DNA from: Marivirga aurantiaca
Lineage (GTDB): Bacteria; Bacteroidota; Bacteroidia; Cytophagales; Cyclobacteriaceae
Assembly (NCBI RefSeq): GCF_016679925.1
Contig: NZ_JAEQBW010000016.1
Location: 36,966-100,965 of the forward strand
Reading direction: 5' to 3'
Length of the DNA: 64,000 bases
Both the position numbers and the translations under genes were made by a program. Shown here one piece after another: positions 9,678-19,522 of the stretch. Under the pieces are notes generated by a model. The model had not been told where the DNA came from. It saw nothing but the letters and a program-made list of their open reading frames with translations, and searched no databases. Numbering within the stretch: position 1 is the first letter of the stretch; each line of letters opens with the position of its first letter.

Positions 9678-9758
9678 CAGGATTTGGCATATCCGTAAAT
9701 TACTTAAATGATATTGAAACTACGTTTCAATCACCAGATCCCCACCTGCGTGGGGATG
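9678..9758 (+). repeat. Two-hairpin repeat, copy 2 (downstream of GIY-YIG gene)
   Basis: An 81-bp direct copy of 9065-9150 with both hairpins preserved. The intervening gene-containing segment is about 530 bp. The rest of the 9516-9866 gap shows no gene. Confidence 0.85.
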
Positions 9759-9831
9759 ACGCAGTGATAGCAAATATCTCTGGTTATGCTAACTGAGTTT
9801 CCTCCTTGTTGACGTTTTTCACCAACAACCG

Positions 9832-9859
9832 AAAAAAACCGCCCTATATACAGGGCGGT
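9832..9859 (-). terminator. Terminator of the oxidoreductase gene
   Basis: Read on the minus strand: stem ACCGCCCT / AGGGCGGT (9838-9845 and 9852-9859), 6-nt loop, followed by seven T. Confidence 0.88.
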
Positions 9860-9866
9860 GATTATT

Positions 9867-10805
9867 CTAATTCATTGAAACCACTATTTTACCTCTGGTA
9901 TGGCCAGTGTCAATTTGCTCAAATGCCTCATTAATCTCTTCGAGAGAATATTGCTTCTGAATAGGCACTTTTAAAGAACCTGCCTCTACCATTTCACGAA
10001 TATGCTCTAACTCACGCGCATTAGGTGCTACAAATACAAAACGGAAATCTGTACCTTCCGGCAAGCCTTCCCCCTGGCTGGTGATGGATACCAATCTGCC
10101 ACCTTTATGCAGACACTCAGCTCCTGTTTTCGTGGTTTCCCCTCCTACTGCATCAAAAACCAAAGGCACTCCTTCTTTTTCAATTTTCTTCACTTCCTCA
10201 GCTACATTGCCTTTTTTATAATCGATGCAATGATCTGCTCCCAATTCTTTCAAGTAAGCATGGTTTTTCTCACTGGCAACCGCTATTACTTTACTACCGT
10301 GGTATTTGGCCAGTTGTACTGCAAAAGTACCAACGCCACCGGATGCACCTAGTATTAAAACGGTTTCATCGGTTTTTAAATTACCTGCATCAAATAACGA
10401 CTGGTAGGCGGTTAATCCTGCCAATGGAATGGCGCTGGCCTCTTCAAAGCTGATATTGATAGGCTTTTTAGCCAAATAGCTTTCTGGGATCGCTATATAT
10501 TCAGCAAAGGTACCTTCTTGCAATTTAGGCCTTCGGGCATAAGCATATACTTCCTCTCCTTTTCTGAAGCGTGAGGCTCCATGTCCGCACTCTTCTACTT
10601 CACCGGCCATGTCCCAGCCTAATACAATAGGAAATTCATAAGGAAGTCTGTCTTTCATATAGCCCAAAGACAACTTTTGGTCCACTGGATTAATACCACT
10701 GGCTTTGATTTTTACCAACACCATACCTTCACCCACTTCTGGCTTATCAATGTCTTTTATTTTTAATTTCTGATTAAACTCTTCTAAAATTGCTGCTTTC
10801 ATCAC
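9867..10805 (-). CDS. NADP-dependent zinc-free alcohol dehydrogenase / quinone oxidoreductase (MDR superfamily)
   Basis: A 312-residue medium-chain dehydrogenase/reductase. The N-terminal GroES-like domain has GINPVDQKL and FPIVLGWDMAGEV. The Rossmann domain carries the dinucleotide motif GASGGVGTFAVQLAK and then SEKNHAYLKELGADHCIDYK. Zinc ligands of alcohol dehydrogenases are absent, which points to the zeta-crystallin/quinone-oxidoreductase branch. These enzymes reduce quinones or enones with NAD(P)H; the exact substrate is unknown. A terminator follows and no partner genes are present. Confidence 0.85.
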   Translation of the reverse strand: MMKAAILEEFNQKLKIKDIDKPEVGEGMVLVKIKASGINPVDQKLSLGYMKDRLPYEFPIVLGWDMAGEVEECGHGASRFRKGEEVYAYARRPKLQEGTFAEYIAIPESYLAKKPINISFEEASAIPLAGLTAYQSLFDAGNLKTDETVLILGASGGVGTFAVQLAKYHGSKVIAVASEKNHAYLKELGADHCIDYKKGNVAEEVKKIEKEGVPLVFDAVGGETTKTGAECLHKGGRLVSITSQGEGLPEGTDFRFVFVAPNARELEHIREMVEAGSLKVPIQKQYSLEEINEAFEQIDTGHTRGKIVVSMN

Positions 10806-10987
10806 CTAAAATTTTATGGTTTCTATTTACTTATCAGCTAACGAACTGGAAATAGAACTGTTTATAGAAATGTAAATTGTTAAGTGAGAGGTGGCTGCTT
10901 ATTGGGTAAATAGCATGAGTGTTAAAGTTTTAAAGCTATTCTTCTAAAATAATTTTATAATCAATCTGAAATACTGAAATTTGCGCC

Positions 10988-12376
10988 ATGCAAATACCCA
11001 ATCAAGATACCATTATTGCTTTATCCACCGCTCCCGGAGTAGGTGCCATTGCTGTCATCAGACTTTCAGGCCCTGAAGCTATTGAAATAGTAAATGATGT
11101 ATTCCATGGCAAAAGCCTGACAGAGCAGGAAAGCCATACGGCACATTTCGGCACTATACGGGACAATGAACGGGCAGATGGCATAGCAAAAATCATTGAT
11201 GAAGTATTAGTCACCTTATTCATTGCGCCCAAATCCTTCACCAAAGAGAATGTAGTGGAAATTTCCTGCCACGGCTCACCCTTTATCGTGCAGCAAATCA
11301 TTAAATTGTTTTTGCGGAAAGGCGTGCGTTTGGCCAAGCCGGGTGAATTTACGCAGCGAGCCTTCCTAAATGGCAAGTTTGATTTGGCACAAGCTGAAGC
11401 AGTGGCCGACCTGATTAATGCAGATACAGAAGCAGCACATACGGCAGCCCTTAACCAGATGCGTGGTGGCTTTTCAGAGCAGATTAAACAACTGCGCCAG
11501 GAGTTGATTCATTTTGCTTCCATGATAGAGCTGGAATTGGATTTCGGTGAAGAAGATGTGGAATTTGCCGACAGACAGGATTTGAAAAACCTGGTGGAAA
11601 AATTATTGTCTGTCATAAAAATACTGGCCAACAGCTTTGATTTAGGCAATGTCATTAAAAACGGTGTACCCACTGTAATAGCCGGAAAACCCAATGCGGG
11701 AAAGTCCACCCTGCTAAATGCTTTATTGAATGAGGAAAAAGCTATTGTTTCTGACATAGCAGGTACCACCAGGGATTTTATTGAAGATGAAATTAACCTG
11801 GAAGGCGTGGTATTCCGATTTATTGATACAGCCGGGCTGCGAGAGACAGAGGATAAAGTGGAAGCCATTGGTGTGTCCCGTACAAGGGAGAAAATGAAGC
11901 AGGCTTCATTGATCATCTATTTGTTCGACATGAAGAATGATTCTATTGTGGAGATTCACCGTGACATCAATATGCTGGAAAATCTGGGTGTGCCTTTTAT
12001 TAAAGTAGGCAATAAAGTAGATGAAGCGCAGCCTGAACTATATGAAAAATTGAAAGAAGGCAATGATGTGCTCTTTATCTCAGCCATCAATAAGGAAAAC
12101 CTGGAGGCCCTGAAAACTAAGCTGGTGGAGACAGTCAATTTGGATAAATTCAAAACCGGTGACACAGTGGTCACCAACATCCGCCATTACGATAATCTTA
12201 TCCAAACACAAAATGCTTTAACAGCAGTAATGACTGGATTGGAGAGTGACATAACCGGGGATTTCCTTGCCCTGGACATCCGTCAGGCATTGCATTACTT
12301 AGGTGAGATTACGGGTGAAATCACCACTGATGATTTGCTGTCGAATATATTTAGTAAGTTCTGTATCGGAAAGTAA
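10988..12376 (+). CDS. mnmE: tRNA uridine-5-carboxymethylaminomethyl modification GTPase MnmE
   Basis: 462 residues, full length. The N-terminal tetrahydrofolate-binding domain starts with [23 protein letters not shown] helical domain follows, interrupted by the G domain with G1 GKPNAGKS (about 233-240), G2/G3 IAGTTRD and DTAGLRE (280-286), G4 NKVD and G5 SAI. The C terminus is FCIGK, with the catalytic cysteine conserved. With MnmG it makes the wobble modification cmnm5U34 in tRNA. The gene is monocistronic here and mnmG is not in the window. Confidence 0.97.
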   Translation: MQIPNQDTIIALSTAPGVGAIAVIRLSGPEAIEIVNDVFHGKSLTEQESHTAHFGTIRDNERADGIAKIIDEVLVTLFIAPKSFTKENVVEISCHGSPFIVQQIIKLFLRKGVRLAKPGEFTQRAFLNGKFDLAQAEAVADLINADTEAAHTAALNQMRGGFSEQIKQLRQELIHFASMIELELDFGEEDVEFADRQDLKNLVEKLLSVIKILANSFDLGNVIKNGVPTVIAGKPNAGKSTLLNALLNEEKAIVSDIAGTTRDFIEDEINLEGVVFRFIDTAGLRETEDKVEAIGVSRTREKMKQASLIIYLFDMKNDSIVEIHRDINMLENLGVPFIKVGNKVDEAQPELYEKLKEGNDVLFISAINKENLEALKTKLVETVNLDKFKTGDTVVTNIRHYDNLIQTQNALTAVMTGLESDITGDFLALDIRQALHYLGEITGEITTDDLLSNIFSKFCIGK

Positions 12377-12557
12377 TTTCAAAAACCAGAATAACCTCCC
12401 TTTATTTAAAATGGGCTAATCAAAGCACCGCCTTCTTTAACCTTCCTTTGACTAAAAATAGCCTCTATTAAATTAAGAAACTTTAAGATTGCTTTATATT
12501 AAAAAAACTATTGCTTACATTAGTATAGATATATGTTTAACCTAATCTTATAAAAGC

Positions 12558-12932
12558 ATGAAAAAATCTATTTTAATTATGTTACTATTCGGACTTGGAT
12601 TATTCTACTCTAATCAAGTAGTTGCCCAAATTTCAAGTGCCCCAACCTGGCAGGATGGTTATGATGATGGTTTTAATGAAGGGAAAAATTTAGCTTTACA
12701 AGGAAATTACTCTTTGTACCAACAATTTTCCAATTCATACAGTACCTACCCACAGCGATTTCCTAATGAACAACAAAACTACCCCTATTTTTCCGGAAAA
12801 TATGTAGGACTTTATTACGGATGGCAAGCATATTATAACCCAAATCCTCCTGGTGGTGGAGGAAGTGGTGGCGGTGGCGGGGGAGGAAATGGTGGTCCAA
12901 TTACAGGGCCTTCCACTCCATATGATAACTAA
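12558..12932 (+). CDS. Small secreted glycine-rich protein
   Basis: 124 residues that I do not recognise. MKKSILIMLLFGLGLFYSNQVVAQ is a clear signal peptide. The mature part is rich in Tyr/Gln/Asn, with two DG/GW-type motifs (WQDGYDDGFNEGKN; GKYVGLYYGWQAYY) that suggest a small repeat, followed by a Pro-rich turn and a poly-glycine stretch (about residues 97-111) before a short polar tail. No cysteines are retained. A strong terminator directly follows, which supports a real transcript. Confidence 0.65.
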   Translation: MKKSILIMLLFGLGLFYSNQVVAQISSAPTWQDGYDDGFNEGKNLALQGNYSLYQQFSNSYSTYPQRFPNEQQNYPYFSGKYVGLYYGWQAYYNPNPPGGGGSGGGGGGGNGGPITGPSTPYDN

Positions 12933-12940
12933 GTAAACTC

Positions 12941-12972
12941 AAAAGCAGAAATGAACAGTTTCTGCTTTTTTT
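12941..12972 (+). terminator. Rho-independent terminator
   Basis: Stem AAAAGCAGAAA (12941-12951) / TTTCTGCTTTT (12959-12969), 7-nt loop, ending in a T run. Confidence 0.88.
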
Positions 12973-13414
12973 TATCATATTTTGATCCGTTAACACATTT
13001 TCACAGGCATTTGCTATTTCCAATGCGGTCATACGCTTTCTCTCCTTTTATAAAATCTTCAAGCTGTTACAGCCTGCTGAATTCGGTCAATACATAAATG
13101 ACTGTCCTGATACTTCATTTCAGTACTTATTTTACCATTCATATTCTTAACACTATTTTTGGATCGGAAAAGTACCATTTAGAAATGTTCACTATATAAT
13201 TTTGAGTGTTCCATCATCTGGTTATAATAAGCTGGACATGAAATCCATGTCAAAGATTTAAACTATACCCTTCGTGAAGAAAAACCTTATTTATGTTCTT
13301 TCATTTTACTTTTACCCTGCTTAAGAATCTTCTTATAAAAGAATTATTTACTCCCCCTAAATATTTCTATTGCTTTTCATAAACTAATATTATATCTTTC
13401 AATATACTTTGTAA
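12973..13414. other. Intergenic stretch without a recognisable gene
   Basis: About 440 AT-rich bases upstream of the padR-like gene. I find no convincing ORF, RNA or long repeat in it. Confidence 0.5.
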
Positions 13415-13430
13415 TTCTATGTATATAGAA
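13415..13430. promoter_or_regulatory. Candidate PadR operator
   Basis: A palindrome with arms TTCTAT (13415-13420) and ATAGAA (13425-13430) lies 20 bases upstream of the padR-like start. PadR-type repressors usually bind such AT-rich inverted repeats in their own promoter. Assignment is inferred from position only. Confidence 0.35.
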
Positions 13431-13449
13431 AGCGAATTAAATCAACTAT

Positions 13450-13791
13450 ATGATCTCAAAAAACTTAACAGCAGCTTCAACAAAAGCCATTATCCTGGGA
13501 ATACTTAAGCAGGGAAATAGCTATGGATACCTGATCATTAAGAAAATAAAAAAGATGTCGGGTGGGAAAATGGAATATTCCGATGGGATGCTTTACCCGG
13601 TGCTCCACAGGCTTGAGAAGGACGGACTGATTCAATCCAACTGGACCATGAGCGAGGATACAAGGCCAAGAAAATATTACGAAATTACTGAAGCAGGTAA
13701 ACAGGCACTTCTGGAAGAAAAAGAGCAGTGGTTGCAGGTAAATACCGTGCTTGAAAAACTGTGGAATCTAAAACCTGATACTAATTATTAA
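13450..13791 (+). CDS. PadR-family transcriptional regulator
   Basis: A 113-residue winged-helix protein of the short PadR-s2 type. It has LGILKQGNSYGYLIIKKIK, SDGMLYPVLHRLEKDGLI as recognition helix, the wing region RPRKYYEITEAG, and a short C-terminal dimerisation helix. It probably represses its own operon and responds to a ligand or envelope stress. The stop is only 2 bp from the start of the permease gene, so the two are co-transcribed; this PadR + FtsX/MacB-like permease pair is recurrent in Bacteroidota. Confidence 0.9.
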   Translation: MISKNLTAASTKAIILGILKQGNSYGYLIIKKIKKMSGGKMEYSDGMLYPVLHRLEKDGLIQSNWTMSEDTRPRKYYEITEAGKQALLEEKEQWLQVNTVLEKLWNLKPDTNY

Positions 13792-13793
13792 TT

Positions 13794-16421
13794 ATGTTCG
13801 ATCTCGAAAAAGCATTAACACTATGGCTCCGGTCATTCAGGAAGTATCGCGCTTTTGATCATGGTGCTATTCGGGAAATGGAGCTGCACCTCAGAGACCA
13901 TATGGATGACCTCCTGGCCGAAGGACACTCTGAACAGCAAGCCTTTGAGATGGCAGTGGCAGAATTTGGAGAAATTAGCCCAATGGCTGATGAAGAATTT
14001 TCAAATATTAAAAGTAAAACCACCATCAGCTCCTTAATACATACTGCTATGTTTAAAAACTATTCGAAGGTTTCTATCAGAAGTTTGATGAGAAATCCTT
14101 TAAACTCCTTCATCAATATTTTTGGTTTATCTGTTGCCATAGGCCTTGCCATTTTTGTGTATGCTTATATCCAGTGGGTACATAAGACAGACCAGTTTCA
14201 TGAGAATAAGGAAAAAGTACAGCTTGTCACCTTCTTTGCAGATCGGGATGGTAGCTCCCAGCAGTTTGCAAAAACACCACGACCTCTGGCTGAGATGCTT
14301 AAGAATGATTTTTCAAATATCGAAAAAGTCTGCCGCATAGAGGACCGGAATGTAGTGGTAAAGCATGAGGATAATGTATTTCATGAAGGGGTAAGATTTA
14401 CTGATCCTGAATTCCTGGAGATGTTTACTTTTCCATTGAAATGGGGAACAGCCGCCTCATTGAAAGATATGAACAGCATCATTCTCAGCGAGAAAATGTC
14501 CGTCAAATACTTTGGCGAGGAAAATCCTGTAGGTCGTGATATTCTTCTGAAGTTTGACGAAACAAGAAGCAAAGCTTTTAAAGTGGCAGGAGTCGCTCAA
14601 AAATTCCCTGTTGCACATACTATTGATTTTAATTTTCTCATCAATTTTGAGAATTTGCGCATATCCGCTCCTGAATATGATTTCCATGACTGGAATCAGT
14701 TTGTCAATGCTACCTTCATACAGCTTGCTGAGCCTGCTGACATAACAAGCTTAGAGCAAGGAATGGAAAAATATAAGCTCATTCAAAATAAAGCTGTCGA
14801 TAAAGATTGGGCCATTTCTTCTTTTGGATTTGAGCCGCTGGCCACCTTACATAAAAGATCAGGAGATATAAGAGATGGCATTGCAAGAAACTCTGCTGAT
14901 AATTTAAAATCGATTTATTTCTTATCATTCGTTGTAGCATTTATGCTAATTCTGGCATGCATGAATTATATCAATATAGCCATAGTCTCTTCTACTAAAA
15001 GGCTGAAGGAAATTGGGGTAAGAAAAACAATTGGCGCTTCCAGGAAAGTGATTATCATACAATTCCTGACGGAAAATATTGTGGTAACTTCCTTTGCCTT
15101 ACTACTTGGCGTTTTAATTGGGTTTTTCCTTTTTATTCCATGGTTTGAAGGCCTCTGGGGCTTTAGCATGGGGTTCAGCTTTACTGATCCCACTCTTTGG
15201 ATATACCTTTCTGCCATTCTGTTATTCACCGCCCTGATATCAGGTAGCTATCCCGCTTTTTATATTTCGTCATTTAAAGTAACAGGCATTTTAAAGGGTT
15301 CGCTCAGGTTTGGACAAAAAAATCCGTTAACGAAACTTTTGCTGGGTTTTCAGCTGGTGTTAGCATGTATTTTTATCACTGCTGCAGTAACTTTCTCATT
15401 GAACACCAACTATTTGTCAAAGCGGAGCTGGGGATATGATAACAGGCAAGCGCTTTTTCTAACTGTTCCTGATTATGCCGGCTTCGAGAAAATGAAAGCA
15501 GTACTGGGGCAGGATCCTTCCATATTATCAATTTCAGGCTCAGAACACCATATTGGCAAGAGCCATGCAACATCAATTTTAAAGAAACCCGATCGCCAAT
15601 TTGAGGTGGATCAATTATCTGTGGATGCCAATTATTTTCAGACGATGGGAATAGATCTTTCTGAAGGGCGGGTTTTCAAGGAAGATTATGAGAGCGACAA
15701 GAATAAAATAGTGGTTAATGAAACTTTTGTCAGCAGCCTGGGCCTTAAAGATCCGCTGGGTGAATTATACAAAATTGATACCCTGGAATATGAAATTATA
15801 GGTGTGGTGAATGATTTTCACAGCTATAGCTTTTCAGAAATAATTAAGCCGGGCATTTTTAAACTGGCCGATAAAAAAGACTATATATACCTGTCATTAA
15901 GGGTAGTTCCCGGCTCAGAAAGGGAGACTTATAAAGCTATACAGGCTACATGGATTCAGCTATATCCGGAAATACCCTTTGATGGCGGGTATCAGGAAGC
16001 TGTTTGGGGCAATTATTATGAACAAATAGCTATTCATGCTGAGGTATGGCAGGTTTTTGCGGCTATAGCCATTCTACTGGCATGCCTGGGCTTATATGGG
16101 CTGGTTACATTAAATGTTGCCGGACGGGTAAAGGAATTTAGTATCCGCAAAACTTTAGGAGCGGGAGTAAAAAACATTGCCATCAATGTCTCCCGACAAT
16201 ACATCATTTTGTTTTCACTAGCAATTGTTATAGGCGCTCCGATTAGTCTTTATCTGATGAAGTTAATCTTCAGTCTCTCCTATCGTTATCACGTGCCGAT
16301 CACCTATGAAATCATCGTTATTTCGGTGGCTATTCTTGTGCTGGTTTTTTTGCTTACTATTTCAACACAAATCAGAAAAGTACTGGTGTCAAATCCTGTA
16401 GAGGGCTTGAAGGTGGAGTAG
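13794..16421 (+). CDS. ABC transporter permease (MacB/FtsX type) with N-terminal prefix domain
   Basis: 875 residues. Residues ~1-75 form a charged helical permease-prefix domain (LTLWLRSFRKYRAFDHGAIREMELHL). A first membrane helix around 105-125 is followed by a MacB-like periplasmic core, three membrane helices in the FtsX domain (around 380-500, with ACMNYINIAIVSSTKRLKEIGVRKTIGA), a second periplasmic core, and a final FtsX domain (LACLGLYGLVTLNVAGRVKEFSIRKTLGA). This duplicated-core layout is typical of Bacteroidota peptide/antimicrobial export or signalling permeases. No ATPase gene is adjacent, so the NBD must come from elsewhere. It is co-transcribed with padR. Confidence 0.9.
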   Translation: MFDLEKALTLWLRSFRKYRAFDHGAIREMELHLRDHMDDLLAEGHSEQQAFEMAVAEFGEISPMADEEFSNIKSKTTISSLIHTAMFKNYSKVSIRSLMRNPLNSFINIFGLSVAIGLAIFVYAYIQWVHKTDQFHENKEKVQLVTFFADRDGSSQQFAKTPRPLAEMLKNDFSNIEKVCRIEDRNVVVKHEDNVFHEGVRFTDPEFLEMFTFPLKWGTAASLKDMNSIILSEKMSVKYFGEENPVGRDILLKFDETRSKAFKVAGVAQKFPVAHTIDFNFLINFENLRISAPEYDFHDWNQFVNATFIQLAEPADITSLEQGMEKYKLIQNKAVDKDWAISSFGFEPLATLHKRSGDIRDGIARNSADNLKSIYFLSFVVAFMLILACMNYINIAIVSSTKRLKEIGVRKTIGASRKVIIIQFLTENIVVTSFALLLGVLIGFFLFIPWFEGLWGFSMGFSFTDPTLWIYLSAILLFTALISGSYPAFYISSFKVTGILKGSLRFGQKNPLTKLLLGFQLVLACIFITAAVTFSLNTNYLSKRSWGYDNRQALFLTVPDYAGFEKMKAVLGQDPSILSISGSEHHIGKSHATSILKKPDRQFEVDQLSVDANYFQTMGIDLSEGRVFKEDYESDKNKIVVNETFVSSLGLKDPLGELYKIDTLEYEIIGVVNDFHSYSFSEIIKPGIFKLADKKDYIYLSLRVVPGSERETYKAIQATWIQLYPEIPFDGGYQEAVWGNYYEQIAIHAEVWQVFAAIAILLACLGLYGLVTLNVAGRVKEFSIRKTLGAGVKNIAINVSRQYIILFSLAIVIGAPISLYLMKLIFSLSYRYHVPITYEIIVISVAILVLVFLLTISTQIRKVLVSNPVEGLKVE

Positions 16422-16675
16422 AGCGGAAGAGAATGAAAAGAATACGTAACTTATTGCTGCATTTATTGCCACAATAAAACTTATATGTCTGTTGGTCTGA
16501 TCGTTTTATGTGACGATTGGACCAGTTCTTATACTTTAAATTTAACAATTGAATGTTTACAGATGGGCTTACTAAAATAAACCAAACCCTTTATATTCCC
16601 CCAATCTAAATTTAGTAGAGTGAATGCTCGCTCGAGTTCTCAGGAAAATCTCAAGTTTTTAATTTTCGGGTCCGG

Positions 16676-16712
16676 ACCGCAAAAGCTTCTCATAATAAGA
16701 AGCTTTTGCGGT
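16676..16712. terminator. Strong hairpin, probable terminator
   Basis: Perfect 15-bp stem ACCGCAAAAGCTTCT (16676-16690) / AGAAGCTTTTGCGGT (16698-16712), 7-nt loop. It lies between two convergent genes. Only a short T tract follows, so it may serve both directions or be a repeat. The rest of 16422-16834 shows no gene. Confidence 0.6.
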
Positions 16713-16834
16713 TTAGACAGTTTTATATTAAAGTATAAGGCAACCAAATTACAATATCCGACAAAGCAAACAAAACCGCTCCTATTACATTGGTAGCTTA
16801 AATGATTCTAAGTAAAAACAAAATAATCATCATC

Positions 16835-17848
16835 CTAACTCCTTGGTATTATCTCTACATTATCAATTACCAATAAAAGATCCTGGTATTCGGATAGGTT
16901 GGAGAATTCTATTTGTCCCCTGAAATTTCCTGCTCCATTGTATTTAAGTATAAAAGGGAATTTAAAATAACCATCTTCTGTGGAACGAGCACTTGGAATA
17001 CTGTAAGTTGAAGTTACTTTTAAGCCTGTAGAACAAATATCCTGAAAAGATATTAGCACTTTAAAACCTTCTGACGAAATCAACTCTTCTGTTACATTTT
17101 TACCTGATTTGGCATCTACCAGTTTAAATTGCAGATCTATTTCGGCTCCTTTCGTTACTACCACCGGAGGCGTGAATAATTTTCTCTTATTCTTTTCTCT
17201 GGTAAAATTCATTTCAATAGCATTAGAGCCATTTATTCCTTTATCAGAAATTCGCAGTGAATCCGGCAAATAACTATAATTCCAGCCTTGTTGGGCCAAA
17301 TCTTTTTTTGTTTCAATATCATCAAAATTAAAAGTGTAAGTTTTATCTTTCTCTAATGTTTCCGGATCAAATACTCTGTTAAGGTAAGTCACTTTATTAT
17401 CAGACATGTCCGAATCTATGGGTTTCAATGACCTGTCTTTTTTATACGTTTCTAAATCTATAAGATATGACTCAACAGTTATTTCGTACAAACCGGGCTG
17501 TGATAAATCAATAGGTGCAAACCTGAAATTCATCCAGCCTGGTGTGAAGCCTCTAAAATCATAGACTGCTTCCTCCTTAAGTAAAACCTCTCCATCTGAT
17601 AATCTTTTTATTTGAACAGATCCAAATTGCGGTTTACCAGCTTTATTAAAATTATCACCTCGGTTTTCAACCCTAAACTGAAGCTTAGTAACCTGGCTTC
17701 TCGGGCAGTTACTAAATGGAACATAATCGCCTCTAGGGTATTCTGGTATATCTATGGATTTAATACCTATATTTATTTCTTGTGAAAATAACTGGTAAGA
17801 CATTAATGAAGTACAAGCAAGGATCAAAATAACTCTATCAAAATTCAT
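16835..17848 (-). CDS. Secreted protein of unknown function
   Basis: 337 residues that I cannot assign. MNFDRVILILACTSLMSYQLFSQ is a signal peptide ending in the FSQ pattern common in this genome. The mature part is predicted mostly beta: the N-terminal half has CARDB-like adhesive features (LQFRVENRGDNFNKAGKPQFG, LYEITVESYLI), and the C-terminal half looks like a jelly-roll/carbohydrate-binding type sandwich (YTFNFDDIETKKDL, GSNAIEMNFTREKN, LLVIDNVEI). No catalytic motif is visible. It is monocistronic, convergent with the permease gene. Confidence 0.7.
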   Translation of the reverse strand: MNFDRVILILACTSLMSYQLFSQEINIGIKSIDIPEYPRGDYVPFSNCPRSQVTKLQFRVENRGDNFNKAGKPQFGSVQIKRLSDGEVLLKEEAVYDFRGFTPGWMNFRFAPIDLSQPGLYEITVESYLIDLETYKKDRSLKPIDSDMSDNKVTYLNRVFDPETLEKDKTYTFNFDDIETKKDLAQQGWNYSYLPDSLRISDKGINGSNAIEMNFTREKNKRKLFTPPVVVTKGAEIDLQFKLVDAKSGKNVTEELISSEGFKVLISFQDICSTGLKVTSTYSIPSARSTEDGYFKFPFILKYNGAGNFRGQIEFSNLSEYQDLLLVIDNVEIIPRS

Positions 17849-18050
17849 ATTTTTTCATTTATTAATTTAATTAATCGCTAAATATATAAATAGAACAACA
17901 AAATACTACTACATCATGTGTGATTTATTATGCCTAACTTTGAATTTCCAGTCCAATACTTTAACAAATCAGACCTCCTACAATGCATTTTAATAAGATA
18001 ATGTTTTAAAAGGGGCATTTTCGAAACTTCCTGATGCAGTTCCCGATAAA

Positions 18051-18443
18051 TTATCCCGGTTTCATTACTCGCTTAAATTGTAAGGAAGTATTACCAAAAT
18101 TGATTAACAATCCAATTTCAAGGCCATAAGCTTCTAAATAATTAATGGCTTGTGCCAAATGGACATCTTCTAATTCTTTCACAGCCTTTATTTCCAGCAA
18201 AATTTTATCCTCCACAAAAAAATCTACTCTTCTAGTCCCTACATGCTCACCTTTATATTTCAAGGGCATTTCCAGCTCCCGAACATGATCGAGTTTTTGT
18301 AAATTCAATTCTATTGATAAGGCACGCTGATACACTACTTCTTGAAATCCATTGCCCATTTGGCGGTGAACTTCCATAGCGCAGCCAATGATTTTACCTG
18401 TCAATTCAGAATGCTCGTATCGCTCATTGATTGTTGTCTTCAT
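18051..18443 (-). CDS. GxxExxY family protein
   Basis: 130 residues from the preferred ATG at 18443 (MKTTINERYEHSEL); the frame is open to 18497. The diagnostic motif is GFQEVVY (G..E..Y) in a LTGKIIGCAMEVHRQMGNGF context, followed by RVDFFVEDKILLEIKAVKEL, whose D ... E-I-K spacing is that of a PD-(D/E)XK-type fold. The conserved LINFG....Q.KR tail is present. Function is unknown; the family is found in many copies in Bacteroidota and other environmental bacteria. One copy of a 75-bp repeat begins 58 bases upstream of its start. Confidence 0.88.
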   Translation of the reverse strand: MKTTINERYEHSELTGKIIGCAMEVHRQMGNGFQEVVYQRALSIELNLQKLDHVRELEMPLKYKGEHVGTRRVDFFVEDKILLEIKAVKELEDVHLAQAINYLEAYGLEIGLLINFGNTSLQFKRVMKPG

Positions 18444-18500
18444 CTCTTTGTCTCCAGCTATGATTTTTTTGATTGGATGATGGACTAGGATGGTCAAAAA

Positions 18501-18575
18501 TCATAGTATTCCTCTAATCATTTCAATCATAGTTGAAGACTATTCATGGAGTAGAATGTCATCAGCTTATTTTGT
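18501..18575 (+). repeat. 75-bp repeat, copy 1
   Basis: Shares TATTCCTCTAATCATTT, then AATCATAGT, then the long block GACTATTCATGGAGTAGAAT with 21277-21352. Only a few substitutions and one indel separate the copies. It is a direct repeat 2.8 kb apart. Confidence 0.85.
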
Positions 18576-18608
18576 ACCATATTGGCCTAGGCAACAGGCT
18601 AACATTTT

Positions 18609-19223
18609 CTAAGGTAGTTTCTTCAATCTCTCCCTTAAAAGCTCTCCTATTGCTTTACCAATAGGTTTGAACTCTTCAGCATCAAATTCATCTGTTTTGG
18701 CATTATTGCACCAGTAGCAGGCTGGTACACAATTTTCATTAGAGTATTCCTGGTTAGGTTCTTTACGATCAATTTCCATTCTCCAGCCTCTCTCGTTCTT
18801 TTTATAAATCTTTTTATTGTGGACCAACTCTAAAATTTCATTTAGGGTTATCTCACAATAATAACAAGTATCGGCCTCCTGAAGCTCTTTAAATTTGTCT
18901 GGTTGCAACTGATTTCTAAACACTTTGTGAAAATACTCTTTTCTCCAATTTGGCAACATTTGTTTTAAATCTCTTTCCGCCTCTTTCATAGATAAATAAA
19001 TGTCATCAATCTGCATATCCGTGCCTGACAGATTTTGCTTCCTTTTAGTATGATAGAACTCAGCAGTGAATTTATTGATTAAGCTTTGTTTACCCGAAAG
19101 GTCATATTGCAAAAACTCTTCCAGCAGGAAAGAATCTACTGCCTGACCGTTGATGATTTTATCAAAAAGAAAGATCCTTAATCTGGATTTGAAACTGTTA
19201 TTTGATTTTGATAGATAGGTCAT
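18609..19223 (-). CDS. HNH endonuclease-like protein
   Basis: 204 residues. The N-terminal ~110 residues are helical and charged with no recognised domain. The C-terminal half is a zinc-stabilised HNH module: CYYC (C120, C123), MEIDRKEPNQEYSNENCVPAC with the catalytic-region Asp152 and conserved Asn, then CYWCNNAKTD (C169, C172). The His that usually starts the motif is replaced by Asp in EIDRKEP, as in other IDR-type HNH proteins. Such proteins occur in restriction, toxin or abortive-infection contexts; substrate is unknown. It lies inside the segment bounded by the 75-bp repeats. Confidence 0.75.
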   Translation of the reverse strand: MTYLSKSNNSFKSRLRIFLFDKIINGQAVDSFLLEEFLQYDLSGKQSLINKFTAEFYHTKRKQNLSGTDMQIDDIYLSMKEAERDLKQMLPNWRKEYFHKVFRNQLQPDKFKELQEADTCYYCEITLNEILELVHNKKIYKKNERGWRMEIDRKEPNQEYSNENCVPACYWCNNAKTDEFDAEEFKPIGKAIGELLRERLKKLP

Positions 19224-19522
19224 GTTAGTTTATTAAATTAAGCTAAAACATCTTGCAGTTTTTAGAGAAAGGGGTTGTGTTGCTGCTGTATTCTAAGCAT
19301 AAACAAAATAATTCTTCCTCTACATTAAATCTTAATTTCAAAATAAAAAGCTTTATAATGGAGTCAACCGCGCTAAAAATATACAATTTTCGCCAACATT
19401 TGGCCATACATGCTTTTCGTAATTTGAATCAAAAGAACTAAAGTCACTCATTTCATAAATTTTATTAGTAGTTTGAGAATAACTCTTAACTTCAGGCTCT
19501 CACATTTTAAAAGTACATAAAC

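Noticed and set aside
13021..13260. Possible gene remnant upstream of padR (short minus-strand reading MNGKISTEMKYQDSHLC)
   Set aside because: Too short, with stops on both sides, and no family recognised.
19253..19441. 62-codon ORF between the HNH gene and the helicase relic
   Set aside because: Composition is not protein-like and no domain is seen.
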